Below, one piece after another: positions 22,025 through 31,550 of a DNA stretch of 40,910 bases (position 1 is the stretch's first letter; every line of letters starts with the position of its first letter). A model generated the notes under the pieces. It was not told the origin of the DNA. It did no database searches and saw only the letters and a list, made by a program, of their open reading frames with translations. The stretch covers positions 1 to 40,910 of the forward strand of contig JAGVYR010000067.1 in NCBI GenBank assembly GCA_018303185.1. The letters run 5' to 3'. This stretch comes from Candidatus Woesearchaeota archaeon. Lineage in GTDB: Archaea; Nanobdellota; Nanobdellia; Woesearchaeales; GW2011-AR4. Position numbers and translations under genes: made by a program.

Positions 22025-23510
22025 ATACGGAAAGACACTGATAAAAAAATATTTTGAAGAGCAGAGTTTTGTAGACTCGGATATAGATTCCTTCAACAAT
22101 TTTATTGACAAGGAGCTTGCAAAAATAATCGAAGAGAACAGGGAAATTGTGCCTACAATCATCCCACATAATGTTGATGACTTCAGGATAAAGCTTGACA
22201 GAATCTGGGTCACGAAGCCGGAAATCACGGAAGCCGACGGCAGCAAAAGGGACATCCACCCGATGGAGGCGAGGCTCAGAAAGCTGACTTATTCCGCCCC
22301 AACATTTATTGAAGTCTCTGCACACATAAACGGCGTCCAGAGGGAGAGCTTCACGACGCAGGTTGCAAGCCTTCCTATAATGCTCAAAAGCAAATGGTGC
22401 CATCTGCACAAGCTTTCAAGGCAGGAGCTCATTGACAGGGGCGAAGACCCTGACGAGCCGGGCGGCTATTTCATAATCAACGGGACAGAGAAAGTGCTTA
22501 TAACCGTCGAGGATCTCGCGGCAAACAGGCTGATGATTGAAGAGGATGCGACAGGGGCAAGCCCATATGTCGGCAGGCTGTTTTCCGAGCACGGCTCATT
22601 CAAGATACCGCATACAATCGAGAGATTAAAAGACGGCATGTTCTACCTTTCTTTTACACGCGTCAAAAGGATTCCGGCTGTAGTCTTATTGAAGGCGCTC
22701 GGCATGCTTAAGGATGAGGAAATAACGCGCTTTATTTCATCCGAGAGGCAGTATGACGAGATGATAGTCAACCTCGTAGAGTTTGTGGGCATCAAGACAG
22801 TCGAAGATGCGCTGGACTATATGGCGAAGAGGATCGGCATAACGCAATCCAAGGAAGTAAGGATAGAGAGAATGAAGGAGATACTTGACAAATACCTGCT
22901 TCCAAATCTCGGAACCGATGAGGGGGACAGGATTTTCAAGGCATACAACATATGCAAATTCCTGAAGAGGTACATAGAAGTGATGAACGGAAGGCAGGAC
23001 ACGGACGACAAAGACCACTACAAGAATAAGAGGCTGAAGCTTGCAGGAGACCTTCTTGCAGACCTTTTGAGGCTGAACCTTAAAGTGCTCATAGGGGACC
23101 TTCTTTATAATTTCCAGAGAATAGTCAAAAGGGGGAAATTCCCGTCAATAAAAGTGATCATAAGGGACAAGCTTCTCACGCAGAGAATTTATTCTTCCAT
23201 GGCGACAGGCTCATGGGTCGGCGGCAGGAAGGGAATCAGCCAGAGAATCCAGAGGCTCAATTATCTTGAGACACTTTCACACCTCCAGAGAGTTGTAAGC
23301 CCCCTGAGCGCATCCCAGGAAAATTTTCAGGCGAGGGAGCTGCATCCGACACATCTTGGCAGGCTGTGCCCGATTGAGACCCCGGAAGGAACCAACATAG
23401 GCCTGAGAAAAAATCTGGCGCTGCTTTGCAGCATATCCCCTGAGACAAGCGAGGAAGATGTGCTCAAGGCACTCAAACAGCACGGCCTGAAGCCGATAAA
23501 GGAAAAATAA
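22017..23510 (+). CDS. rpoB2: RNA polymerase subunit B'' (N-terminal half of Rpb2)
   Basis: This is the N-terminal half of the second-largest polymerase subunit, encoded separately from B'. It has the lobe/protrusion region (SAHINGVQRESFTTQVASLPIML, then PGGYFIINGTEKVLI) and ends in the fork-loop motif RRVVSP-like LQRVVSPLSASQ with HPTHLGRLCPIETPEGTNIGLRKNLAL. The ATG at 22017 overlaps rpoH; a TTG three codons upstream is less likely. Splitting of the subunit between B'' and B' is a known state in several archaeal groups and is useful for classification. Confidence 0.95.
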   Translation: MYKYGKTLIKKYFEEQSFVDSDIDSFNNFIDKELAKIIEENREIVPTIIPHNVDDFRIKLDRIWVTKPEITEADGSKRDIHPMEARLRKLTYSAPTFIEVSAHINGVQRESFTTQVASLPIMLKSKWCHLHKLSRQELIDRGEDPDEPGGYFIINGTEKVLITVEDLAANRLMIEEDATGASPYVGRLFSEHGSFKIPHTIERLKDGMFYLSFTRVKRIPAVVLLKALGMLKDEEITRFISSERQYDEMIVNLVEFVGIKTVEDALDYMAKRIGITQSKEVRIERMKEILDKYLLPNLGTDEGDRIFKAYNICKFLKRYIEVMNGRQDTDDKDHYKNKRLKLAGDLLADLLRLNLKVLIGDLLYNFQRIVKRGKFPSIKVIIRDKLLTQRIYSSMATGSWVGGRKGISQRIQRLNYLETLSHLQRVVSPLSASQENFQARELHPTHLGRLCPIETPEGTNIGLRKNLALLCSISPETSEEDVLKALKQHGLKPIKEK

Positions 23511-23519
23511 GGAGAAAAA

Positions 23520-25322
23520 ATGGCAGAAGTTTACCTAAACGGAAAGTTTGTAGGGGAAGTTGATGATTCTGCAGGCTACATTGGCAAGCTCAGGGATGAA
23601 AGAAGGAAGGGGATAATGCCCTCAAGCATTAATTTTTACCTTGATAAAAAGTCAGGAAGGATTGAGGTCGAATCATCCCGCGGAAGGGCAAGAAGGCCTT
23701 TGATCATAGTTAGGGAAGGGAAGCCGCTCCTTACGGACAGGCACATAAAGCAGCTTGAGAAGAACGAGATATCATGGAGCGACCTTGTAAAGGAGGGCAT
23801 AATTGAATACCTTGATGCATCAGAGGAGGAAAATGCCCTTGTCGCATTCTTTGAGCAGGACCTTACGCATGAGCATTCCCATCTTGAGATAACGCCGCTG
23901 AATATGCTTGGATACTGCACAGCCCTTGTCCCTTACGGGAATTTCAACCAAAGCACAAGATTGAACGCGGGAAGCAAGAACCAGAAGCAGGCCTTGGGAA
24001 TTTACGCTTCAAATTATGCGGTCAGAATGGACATGGACGTGAATCTTCTGCACTATGCGCAGGTTCCGATTGTAGAGACTATAATGCATGAAATTACAGA
24101 GTATGGCAAGCACCCTGCAGGGCAGAATATTGTGGTTGCGGTCATGTCATACAAGGGCTATAATATGGAAGACGCCATTATAATCAACAAGGGTTCCATT
24201 GACAGGGGCTTTGGAAGAAGCACTTATTACAGGCCAAGCGTCGCCGAGGAGCTAAGGTACTCAGGCGGCCTTATGGACGAAGTCTCAATCCCCGACAAGG
24301 ATGTGAAGGGGTACAGGAGCGAGAAGGACTACAGGTATCTGGAGGACGACGGGATAATATATCCTGAATCAAAGGTTGCCGAGGGAGACGTGATCATAGG
24401 AAAGACAAGCCCTCCAAGATTTTTGAGCTCAATGGAAGAATACAACCTTGCTTCGTCAACAAGAAGGGAAAGCTCTGTCACGATGAAGCACGGCGAGAAA
24501 GGGGTTGTTGACTTTGTAATGCTTACTGAGAATGAGGAAGGAAACAAGCTTATCCAGGTAAGATTGCGCGACCAGAGAATACCGGAAGTGGGCGACAAAT
24601 TCACGTCAAGGCACGGCCAGAAGGGAGTTGTCGGCCTTATAGTGCCTGAAGCAGACATGCCTTTCTCAGCATCGGGAATCAAGCCTGACTTAATATTTTC
24701 CCCGCACGGAATTCCGTCAAGAATGACCATGGCGCACCTCATCGAGCTTGTAGGCGGGAAAGTGGGAGCATTGTCAGGAAGGCTCATTAACGGAACGACT
24801 TTTGACGCGGAGCCTGAAGACAAGCTGAGGCAGGAGCTCAAGGAGCTTGGCTTTAGGGAGAATGGCGTTGAGACATTCTACAACGGAGAGACAGGAGAGC
24901 AGTTTGACTCCCAGATCTTTGTGGGAAACATGTATTACCTGAAGCTTAAGCATCTTGTGGCTAACAAGCTCCATTCAAGGGCGCGCGGCCCGATACAGCT
25001 GCTTACAAGGCAGCCTACGGAAGGCAGGGCGAAGGAAGGCGGCTTAAGGCTTGGAGAGATGGAGAAGGACACATTTGTCGCACACGGAGCTTCGCTTCTT
25101 TTGAAAGAGAGGTTTGATTCGGATAGGACAATCGTGCCCGTATGCGAGGGCTGCGGCACAATCGCAATAAGGGATGAATACAAGGAAAAGACATACTGCC
25201 CGATATGCGGCGAAAATACTGAAGTGAGCAATGTTGAGATAAGCTATGCGTTCAAGCTCATACTTGACGAGTTCAAGTCACTCGGCCTGTATCCGCAGAT
25301 GAAGCTTAAGAGCAAGTACTAA
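23520..25322 (+). CDS. rpoB1: RNA polymerase subunit B' (C-terminal half of Rpb2)
   Basis: The 600-residue subunit contributes to the catalytic centre and wall of RNA polymerase. Visible are the ALGIYASNY, GYNMEDAIIINKGS and GDKFTSRHGQKGV motifs near the active site, the LLTRQPTEGRAKEGGLRLGEMEKD switch/anchor region, and a C-terminal zinc ribbon (CEGCG...CPICG). A GGAG Shine-Dalgarno lies in the nine bases between it and the previous gene. Confidence 0.97.
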   Translation: MAEVYLNGKFVGEVDDSAGYIGKLRDERRKGIMPSSINFYLDKKSGRIEVESSRGRARRPLIIVREGKPLLTDRHIKQLEKNEISWSDLVKEGIIEYLDASEEENALVAFFEQDLTHEHSHLEITPLNMLGYCTALVPYGNFNQSTRLNAGSKNQKQALGIYASNYAVRMDMDVNLLHYAQVPIVETIMHEITEYGKHPAGQNIVVAVMSYKGYNMEDAIIINKGSIDRGFGRSTYYRPSVAEELRYSGGLMDEVSIPDKDVKGYRSEKDYRYLEDDGIIYPESKVAEGDVIIGKTSPPRFLSSMEEYNLASSTRRESSVTMKHGEKGVVDFVMLTENEEGNKLIQVRLRDQRIPEVGDKFTSRHGQKGVVGLIVPEADMPFSASGIKPDLIFSPHGIPSRMTMAHLIELVGGKVGALSGRLINGTTFDAEPEDKLRQELKELGFRENGVETFYNGETGEQFDSQIFVGNMYYLKLKHLVANKLHSRARGPIQLLTRQPTEGRAKEGGLRLGEMEKDTFVAHGASLLLKERFDSDRTIVPVCEGCGTIAIRDEYKEKTYCPICGENTEVSNVEISYAFKLILDEFKSLGLYPQMKLKSKY

Positions 25323-25323
25323 A

Positions 25324-28092
25324 ATGGCGAAGGAAGCAAAAGAAATGAAGGAAGGCGAAAAAGACGAAAGCCTTATGGAAATGGGCGAAACTGCTAAAGA
25401 GAGCATGAAAGCGGAGGAAAAGCCGGAGACAGCCTCTTTTGGAGAGGGAAGTGCGGCAGAGCCGGCAGCAGCTGCAGGCGCGGCAGCCCCTGAAGAAACG
25501 CCTGCAAAGAGCATAGAAAAGTTTGAGGCTGAGCAGTTCCCGCAGAAACAGGTAGGCAGCATAATGTTTTCTGTGCTGTCGCCGAAGATGATTAAGGACA
25601 TGGCATCCGCCAAAATTGTCACGCCGGAGCTTTATGACAAGGAAGGCTATCCTGTTGACGGCGGCCTGATGGACATAAGGCTTGGAGTTATTGACCCGGG
25701 ATTAAGGTGCAAGACATGCGGCTCAAAGCTGAAGGAGTGCATAGGCCACTTCGGATACATAGAGCTTGCAAGGCCAATCATACATATCAAATTTGCAGCC
25801 ATGGTGCTTAATCTCCTGAAAGGGACATGCCGCGAATGCGGCCATGCGCTCATACCTTCGGTAAAGATAAAGAAGGCTCTCGAGCAGCTTGACGAGGCTG
25901 AAAGGGAAAAAGGGATTGAAGCAAGAAGGAAGAAAGTCAGGGAAGTAATGCTTAGCATGAAAGCAGCCTCAAAATGCCCGCACTGCAAGGCAAAGCAGTA
26001 CAAGGTTTCTCTCGAAAAGCCCACTACATACATCGAGAATGAGAAGAGGATAAGCCCGATTGAAGTAAGGACAAGGCTTGAAAAGATTCCGGACGAGGAT
26101 GTCGAGCTTTTTGGAATGAAGTCCAAGTTCATAAGGCCTGAATGGATGGTGCTTACAGTGCTTCCAATCCCTCCGGTGACAATGAGGCCTTCCATAACAC
26201 TGGAATCAGGAGAGAGAAGCGAGGATGACCTGACGCACAAGCTGGGCGATATTGTCAGGATAAACCAGAGGCTTTTCGAGAATATCAATGCAGGAGCCCC
26301 TGAAATAATTGTTGAGGACCTTTGGGACCTGCTGCAGTATCACGTTACAACTTTCTTTGACAATTCAGTGGCACAGCTCCCGCCGGCAAGGCACAGGAGC
26401 GGGCAGCCCCTGAAAACGATTACCGAAAGGATCAAGAGCAAGGAAGGAAGGATAAGGCACAACCTTGCAGGAAAAAGGACAAACTTTTCTGCAAGAACAG
26501 TAATAAGCCCTGATCCCATGATCGAGCTCAATGAAGTCGGCGTTCCGAAGATAATAGCAATGAAGCTTACTGTCCCGGAAAGAGTGACCGAATGGAACAT
26601 GGAGTACCTTAAGCAGTTTGTCGGGAGAGGCCCTGAAATGTATCCGGGCTCAAACTACATAGTAAGGCCTGACGGCAAGAAAAAGAAGATTACTGATGAG
26701 ACAAAAGAGGCTTCGCTTGAGGAGATCCAGCCGGGCTACATCGTGGAAAGGCACCTCATGGACGGGGACATTGCGGTCTTTAACAGGCAGCCGTCCCTGC
26801 ACAGGATGAGCATGATGAGCCATCGTGTCCGAGTTTTGCCAGGAAAAACGCTAAGGCTGAATCCTGCTGTATGCCACCCTTATAACGCTGATTTTGACGG
26901 AGATGAGATGAACCTCCACATACCGCAGACAGAGGAGGCAAGGGCAGAAGCTGAAATACTGATGGAAGTCCAGACACAGCTCATATCGGTAAGGTACGGG
27001 CTTTCTGTCATCGGATGCGTGCAGGACGCAATTTCAGGAAATTACCTTCTTACAAAAAGCCTTTCGGAAATGGCGAGGCATGAAGCCGTTGACATGCTTT
27101 CTGCAATCGGAATAGAGGACTTTGGAAAGCTTCCGAGAAAGGAGAAAGTGCACGGAAGGGAAGTGTTTTCAGTCCTGATTCCTGATGACTTCAATTTCAA
27201 GGGAAAGACACGCTCAGGAGAGGAAGTCACGATAAAGGACGGCAAGCTTATTGAAGGGTTCATGGACAGCGCAAACCTGGGAGAAGGCTCAGGGCTGCTT
27301 CTCAGGAATCTTCACCACAAATACGGAAAGGATTTCACTGTCGACCTGCTTGGGAAGATGTTCAGGCTCGGAATAAGGGTGCTGCTGAAAACGGGGTTTT
27401 CGGCAGTCATATCAGACACAGACCTCCCTGAAAATGCGAAGCTCGCAATAAATGAGGCTTTGGACAAGGCAAGGCAGGAAGTTGATGCGCTGATACAGCT
27501 TTACAAGGACAATAAGCTTGATACATTCCCCGGAAAATCATTGGAAGAAACGCTTGAGCTGAGGATACTTGAGGTGCTGAACAAAGTGAGGAACAGGACC
27601 GGAGAGATAGTTGCGGAAAAAGCAGATAAGGGCAGCCATACAATGGTAATGGCGAAGTCCGGTGCTAGGGGAAACCTTCTGAATCTTGCCCAGATGGCAG
27701 CATGCGTAGGCCAGCAGGCGATGAGGGGGAAGAGAATTGACAAAGGGTATGAGGGCAGGACGCTTTCACATTTCAAGAAAGGAGATTTGAGCCCGGAAGC
27801 CCGCGGTTTCATCAGGAACGGGTTCAAGAGCGGGCTCAATCCATTTGAATTTTTCTTCGGCGCAATGACGGGAAGAGACAGCCTGATGGACACTGCACTG
27901 AGGACGCCTAAGTCCGGCTATCTTTACAGGAGGCTTGCCAACGCGATGCAGGACCTTAAGGTTGATTATGACGGCTCTGTAAGGGACTCTTCAGGCCAGA
28001 TAATCCAGTTTTCGTATGGGGAAGACGGCATTGACGTTTCAAAATCAGAGAACGGAATAATAAACGTGAAAAGGATAATCGAACAGGTATAG
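25324..28092 (+). CDS. rpoA1: RNA polymerase subunit A' with an unusual acidic N-terminal extension
   Basis: A' carries the catalytic Mg-binding loop NADFDGDEMNLHIPQTEEA and the usual zinc sites (CKTCGSKLKECIGHFGYIE; CRECG...CPHC). The canonical start of the family (VGSIMFSVLSPKMIKDM) appears only at about residue 76. The first 70 or so residues are Glu/Lys/Ala-rich and low-complexity, with an Ala run, and are not part of the normal fold. The ATG one base after the rpoB' stop is the only sensible operon-spaced start, though other in-frame ATGs lie within the first 27 codons. Confidence 0.96.
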   Translation: MAKEAKEMKEGEKDESLMEMGETAKESMKAEEKPETASFGEGSAAEPAAAAGAAAPEETPAKSIEKFEAEQFPQKQVGSIMFSVLSPKMIKDMASAKIVTPELYDKEGYPVDGGLMDIRLGVIDPGLRCKTCGSKLKECIGHFGYIELARPIIHIKFAAMVLNLLKGTCRECGHALIPSVKIKKALEQLDEAEREKGIEARRKKVREVMLSMKAASKCPHCKAKQYKVSLEKPTTYIENEKRISPIEVRTRLEKIPDEDVELFGMKSKFIRPEWMVLTVLPIPPVTMRPSITLESGERSEDDLTHKLGDIVRINQRLFENINAGAPEIIVEDLWDLLQYHVTTFFDNSVAQLPPARHRSGQPLKTITERIKSKEGRIRHNLAGKRTNFSARTVISPDPMIELNEVGVPKIIAMKLTVPERVTEWNMEYLKQFVGRGPEMYPGSNYIVRPDGKKKKITDETKEASLEEIQPGYIVERHLMDGDIAVFNRQPSLHRMSMMSHRVRVLPGKTLRLNPAVCHPYNADFDGDEMNLHIPQTEEARAEAEILMEVQTQLISVRYGLSVIGCVQDAISGNYLLTKSLSEMARHEAVDMLSAIGIEDFGKLPRKEKVHGREVFSVLIPDDFNFKGKTRSGEEVTIKDGKLIEGFMDSANLGEGSGLLLRNLHHKYGKDFTVDLLGKMFRLGIRVLLKTGFSAVISDTDLPENAKLAINEALDKARQEVDALIQLYKDNKLDTFPGKSLEETLELRILEVLNKVRNRTGEIVAEKADKGSHTMVMAKSGARGNLLNLAQMAACVGQQAMRGKRIDKGYEGRTLSHFKKGDLSPEARGFIRNGFKSGLNPFEFFFGAMTGRDSLMDTALRTPKSGYLYRRLANAMQDLKVDYDGSVRDSSGQIIQFSYGEDGIDVSKSENGIINVKRIIEQV

Positions 28093-28149
28093 GCAAGGGC
28101 AGCAGGCATTATTAAAGGCAAATTCAGAGGCAAATGAGGGCATTCAAAA

Positions 28150-29292
28150 ATGGAATCATCAATAAAGGAATATGAAGGAAAGCTCCCGAAGAAGGTGCTT
28201 AACGATATAAGGGCCCAGGCAGCAAACCTTCCGCAGGCAAAGCTTAAGAAAGTCCTTGAGCTGGCACTTGGGGAATACAAAAAAGCCCTTGTATGTGCGG
28301 GCGAGAGCGTAGGCCTGATATCTGCAGAGTCAATAGGAGAGCCGGGAACACAGATGACCCTTAACACATTCCATTTCGCAGGCGTAGCAGAGATGAACGT
28401 CACCATGGGCCTGCCAAGAATCATAGAGATACTGGACGGCATGAAGGACATCAACACTCCAATGATGGAAATCTACCTTAAGAAGCCCTATTCGCAGGGG
28501 AAAGGGATAAGGGAGCTTGCGCTGGCTTTGAAAGAGACATTGCTCGGCGAGGTGGCTTCTGAATTTTCGCTTAACCTTGTCGACATGACAATTGACATCG
28601 CGCTCGACAAGGAAAAAATAAAGGATATAGGCATGACCGGCACACAGATCTCAACAGCAATTTCAAAGCAGGTGAAATCAGTCACAATCAAGGACAATAA
28701 GGAAGCGATTGCCATCAAGATGAAGGGCAAGGATGACAGCCTTAACGACCTTTACAAGCTTAAGGAAAAGCTCAAGGACGTGCACCTCAAGGGGGTAAAG
28801 GGAATAACCCAGGTCCTTCCGGTCAGGAGGGGCGAAGAGTATATCATTATAACAGCGGGCTCAAACATGAATGATGTGCTGCAGCTTGATGATGCTGACG
28901 TTTTCAGGACAACAACAAACAATATTTTTGAGATTGAGAAAGTGCTCGGCATTGAAGCGGCAAGGCAGGCAATAATCAATGAAGTCTACAAGGTCATTGA
29001 AAGCCAGGGGCTCAACGTGGACATGAGGCATATCATGCTTGTTGCAGACACGATGTGCACATCCGGCACCGTCAAGGGAATCACAAGATACGGCGTTGTC
29101 TCGGAAAAATCCTCAGTATTGGCAAGGGCATCTTTTGAAACCCCGATAAAGCACATACTGAATGCGGCAATGCTCGGCGAAATAGACGAGCTGAATTCAG
29201 TTGTCGAGAATGTTATGATAAACCAGCCTATTCCAATAGGGACAGGCATGCCTAGGCTGGTCACAAAAATAGGTGCGGGCAGCAAAAAATGA
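28150..29292 (+). CDS. rpoA2: RNA polymerase subunit A''
   Basis: A'' is the C-terminal part of the largest subunit. It contains the trigger-loop region GLISAESIGEPGTQMTLNTFHFAGVAEMNVTMGLPRIIEI and the jaw and C-terminal cleft segments through VMINQPIPIGTGMPRLV. The 380-aa length is normal. The frame overlaps the next gene (L30e) by four nt (ATGA). A gap of 57 nt separates it from A'. Confidence 0.96.
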   Translation: MESSIKEYEGKLPKKVLNDIRAQAANLPQAKLKKVLELALGEYKKALVCAGESVGLISAESIGEPGTQMTLNTFHFAGVAEMNVTMGLPRIIEILDGMKDINTPMMEIYLKKPYSQGKGIRELALALKETLLGEVASEFSLNLVDMTIDIALDKEKIKDIGMTGTQISTAISKQVKSVTIKDNKEAIAIKMKGKDDSLNDLYKLKEKLKDVHLKGVKGITQVLPVRRGEEYIIITAGSNMNDVLQLDDADVFRTTTNNIFEIEKVLGIEAARQAIINEVYKVIESQGLNVDMRHIMLVADTMCTSGTVKGITRYGVVSEKSSVLARASFETPIKHILNAAMLGEIDELNSVVENVMINQPIPIGTGMPRLVTKIGAGSKK

Positions 29293-29561
29293 CAAAGATA
29301 AGCGCGACAGAGCTGAAGAAGCTTTTGAAGGAAGGAAAAGCAATAGTGGGGAAGGACAGGACATTGAAGGGGCTTAAGAAAGGCTCTGTGGAGAGAATTT
29401 TTTTGAGCTCAAACTGCCCGAAGGCAGCAGAGCAGGACATTGAGAGATACGCCTTGATGTCGGGCGCGGAAGTCATAAAGCTGAGCTATCCCAACGATGA
29501 GCTGGGAGTCATGTGCAGGAAGCAGTTCCCGATTTCTGTCTTGTCTTTCGCTAAAAGGTGA
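29289..29561 (+). CDS. rpl30e: Ribosomal protein L30e (eL30)
   Basis: The 90-residue protein has the L7Ae/L30e fold with KGSVERIFLSSNCPKAAEQDIERYA and the C-terminal DELGVMCRKQFPISVLSF. Its position between rpoA'' and the NusA-like gene is conserved in archaea. It could instead bind a kink-turn in another RNA, but synteny favours L30e. Confidence 0.93.
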   Translation: MTKISATELKKLLKEGKAIVGKDRTLKGLKKGSVERIFLSSNCPKAAEQDIERYALMSGAEVIKLSYPNDELGVMCRKQFPISVLSFAKR

Positions 29562-29566
29562 ATCGC

Positions 29567-29980
29567 TTGACCAGAATAAAGTACGATGCATCTGTCATGA
29601 AATACATGTCCCTGTTTGAGTCTGTCACCAGGGCAAGGCTCAAGGACTGCATCATGGGGGAAAAGGTCATTTTTATCGTGGAAGAAGGCGAGATGGGGAA
29701 AGCCATCGGAAAGCACGGGGCAAATGTGAAGATGCTTGAAAGCATGCTTAAGAAAAGCATAAGGGTCATAGAGTTCAACAATAATATCACCGAGTTCATC
29801 GGCAACCTGATAAGCCCGATAAGGCCGAAGGCTATAGAGGCAGCTGAAGGCGGAGTTGTCATAACTGCCAATGACATGAAAACCAGGGGCATGCTGATAG
29901 GAAGGGACAGGAAAAACGTAGAGCAGGTAAAGGAAATCGTCGGCAGGTATTTTGGGAATATTGAGATAAAGGTTGATTAA
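29567..29980 (+). CDS. nusA: NusA-like KH-domain transcription factor
   Basis: Archaeal NusA consists only of KH domains; the bacterial N-terminal and S1 parts are missing. Here the domains include VIFIVEEGEMGKAIGKHGANVKMLES and a second G-x-x-G-like GRDRKNVEQVKEIV. A GGTGA Shine-Dalgarno lies five nt before a TTG that gives LTRIKYD..., matching the usual start of the family, so I prefer TTG. A GTG three codons earlier is the alternative. It is the last gene before structured element C. Confidence 0.92.
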   Translation: MTRIKYDASVMKYMSLFESVTRARLKDCIMGEKVIFIVEEGEMGKAIGKHGANVKMLESMLKKSIRVIEFNNNITEFIGNLISPIRPKAIEAAEGGVVITANDMKTRGMLIGRDRKNVEQVKEIVGRYFGNIEIKVD

Positions 29981-29988
29981 AAAGAGGA

Positions 29989-30109
29989 GGTTGGCATCTC
30001 TTTTGCGAGGCTTCGCAATTGACATGACAAAAGAGTTGAGGGGGATGCCCCATCCGGGGCTTCAACGATGCTTTTAGCACAGCAGCAATAGCCGAGCCCG
30101 ATGCCAACC
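29989..30109. ncRNA. Structured element C with 10-bp perfect terminal inverted repeat
   Basis: GGTTGGCATC (29989-29998) pairs perfectly with GATGCCAACC (30100-30109). Inside are TTTGCGAG, an ATGACA, and a strong stem with GTTGA/TTCAAC outside and GCCCC-ATCC-GGGGC inside, containing GGGGATGCCCC (30041-30051). The order of arm, TTTGCGAG, TGACA, GGGGATGCCC and arm is the same as in element B. It sits between nusA and rps12, two genes that are usually contiguous. Confidence 0.55.
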
Positions 30110-30422
30110 GAGCATTTTATAGGCTAGCAATAAAACAATAACATAACATTTAAAAATCAATAGAAAACCCTCAATGAGAGAAAACAAGGGCAAAATAACA
30201 AAGCACAGAACAATAAAAAACAATTCAATAAAATAAAAAGCCAATAAAAACAGCAGCAAAATCCAAAAAAGCAATAACGAAAATAAAAGTTAAAAAACAG
30301 CAAAATCATTCAATACAAGGCAATCAAAATAAAGCAAATATAACAAAAAGATATAACATAAAATATAACATAAAAAGATATAACAAACTAATCAGACAGA
30401 ATAAAAATAAAAATCCAGCAAA
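30110..30422 (+). other. A-rich, T/G-poor stretch upstream of rps12
   Basis: About 310 bases hold no gene. The plus strand is dominated by A with some C; T and G are scarce. Short words such as ATAACATAAA and AAAGATATAACA are repeated near the right end (about 30350-30385). A TATA-like CATTTAAAAATC near 30148 could start a long unstructured leader for rps12-rps7. The composition mirrors the region before psmA on the other strand. Confidence 0.5.
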
Positions 30423-30860
30423 ATGGGCAGCAAATCAAAGGGAATGAATGCCGGAAAGAAGCTCAAGGAGAGAAGGCACTGGGCGAGATGGCAGAATAAA
30501 TGGTATGTCAGGAGAGTCAATAATCTCAAGAAGAAATCAGACCCGCTCGGAGGGGCATCCCAGGCAAAAGGCATTGTTCTTGAAAAGGTGCAGCTTGAGG
30601 CAAAGCAGCCGAACTCGGCGATGAGGAAATGCGTGCGCATCCAGCTCATAAAGAACGGAAAGCAGATTACCGCATTCTGCCCGGGAGACGGGGCTACAAA
30701 GCTTATTGACGAGCACGATGAAGTCCTTGTCGAGTGCATCGGCGGCGCCATGGGCAAGTCGAAAGGCGACATCCCCGGAGTGCGATGGCAGGTAATAAAG
30801 GTGAATGACCAGAGCCTTGACGCTTTGCTCAGGGGAAAGCTTGAAAAGGCTAGAAAATAA
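30423..30860 (+). CDS. rps12: Ribosomal protein S12 (uS12)
   Basis: S12 sits at the decoding centre. The long conserved loop [20 protein letters not shown] and the archaeal/eukaryal start [20 protein letters not shown] are present, as is [18 protein letters not shown]. The length of 145 aa is normal. It follows the A-rich leader and is followed by S7 after 11 nt. Confidence 0.96.
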   Translation: MGSKSKGMNAGKKLKERRHWARWQNKWYVRRVNNLKKKSDPLGGASQAKGIVLEKVQLEAKQPNSAMRKCVRIQLIKNGKQITAFCPGDGATKLIDEHDEVLVECIGGAMGKSKGDIPGVRWQVIKVNDQSLDALLRGKLEKARK

Positions 30861-30871
30861 TCAGGGATAAC

Positions 30872-31468
30872 ATGGCTATACTCGCTTTTAACAGGTGGAA
30901 AACAGACGGCATAAAGGTTGATGACCCGGGCCTGCAGGACTACATCTCTCTGCAGCCGAAGATCGTGCCAAAAACCGGCGCAAGGTATGTCGGCAGCCGC
31001 TTTCACAAGAGCCGCGTCTTTATCGTTGAAAGGCTTATCAACAAGGTGATGATTCCCGGGCACAAGAGCAAGAAGCACTTCAAGACAAGCTCCCATCTCA
31101 CCGGAAAATCCCACAGGGCATTTGATATCGTAGTTCAGGCTCTCAGGCTCATCGAGCAGAAAACCAGGGAAAATCCAATCAAGGTCTTTGTAAAGGCGCT
31201 CGAGAATTCCTCGCAGAGGGAAGAGATAATCACCATCGAGTATGGCGGCGCAAGGTATCCGAAAGCTGTCGAGTGCGCCCCGCAGAGGAGGATAGACCTT
31301 GCACTGAGGCATATGACCCAGGGCTCCTACCAGAAGTCATTCAACTCGAAGAAGGCGATAGAGGAGTGCCTTGCAGACGAAATAATCAATGCATACGGGA
31401 TGTCGCAGGCTTCAAGCGCAATCGCAAAGAAGTTTGAAGTAGAGAGGCAGGCCGACGCGAGCAGGTAA
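30872..31468 (+). CDS. rps7: Ribosomal protein S7 (uS7)
   Basis: S7 nucleates assembly of the 30S head. The protein includes GRDDP-like IKVDDPGLQDYISLQPKIVP, then VERLINKVM, NPIKVFVKALENSSQREEI and the tail KKFEVERQADASR. The length of 198 aa is normal for archaea. EF-2 or EF-1-alpha genes, which often follow, are absent; the next gene converges from the other strand. Confidence 0.96.
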   Translation: MAILAFNRWKTDGIKVDDPGLQDYISLQPKIVPKTGARYVGSRFHKSRVFIVERLINKVMIPGHKSKKHFKTSSHLTGKSHRAFDIVVQALRLIEQKTRENPIKVFVKALENSSQREEIITIEYGGARYPKAVECAPQRRIDLALRHMTQGSYQKSFNSKKAIEECLADEIINAYGMSQASSAIAKKFEVERQADASR

Positions 31469-31480
31469 GGCCGATAGATT

Positions 31481-31501
31481 CTTAATTTATTTTTAACTTT
31501 T
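31481..31501 (+). terminator. T-rich terminator after rps7
   Basis: The T-rich stretch ending TTTTTAACTTTT follows the rps7 stop. A small inverted repeat AGCATG-G-CATGCT (31508-31520) stands between the convergent genes. Confidence 0.4.
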
Positions 31502-31550
31502 GCAGAAAGCATGGCATGCTCCTATACTTTAAGAAAAAATATGCAAATGC

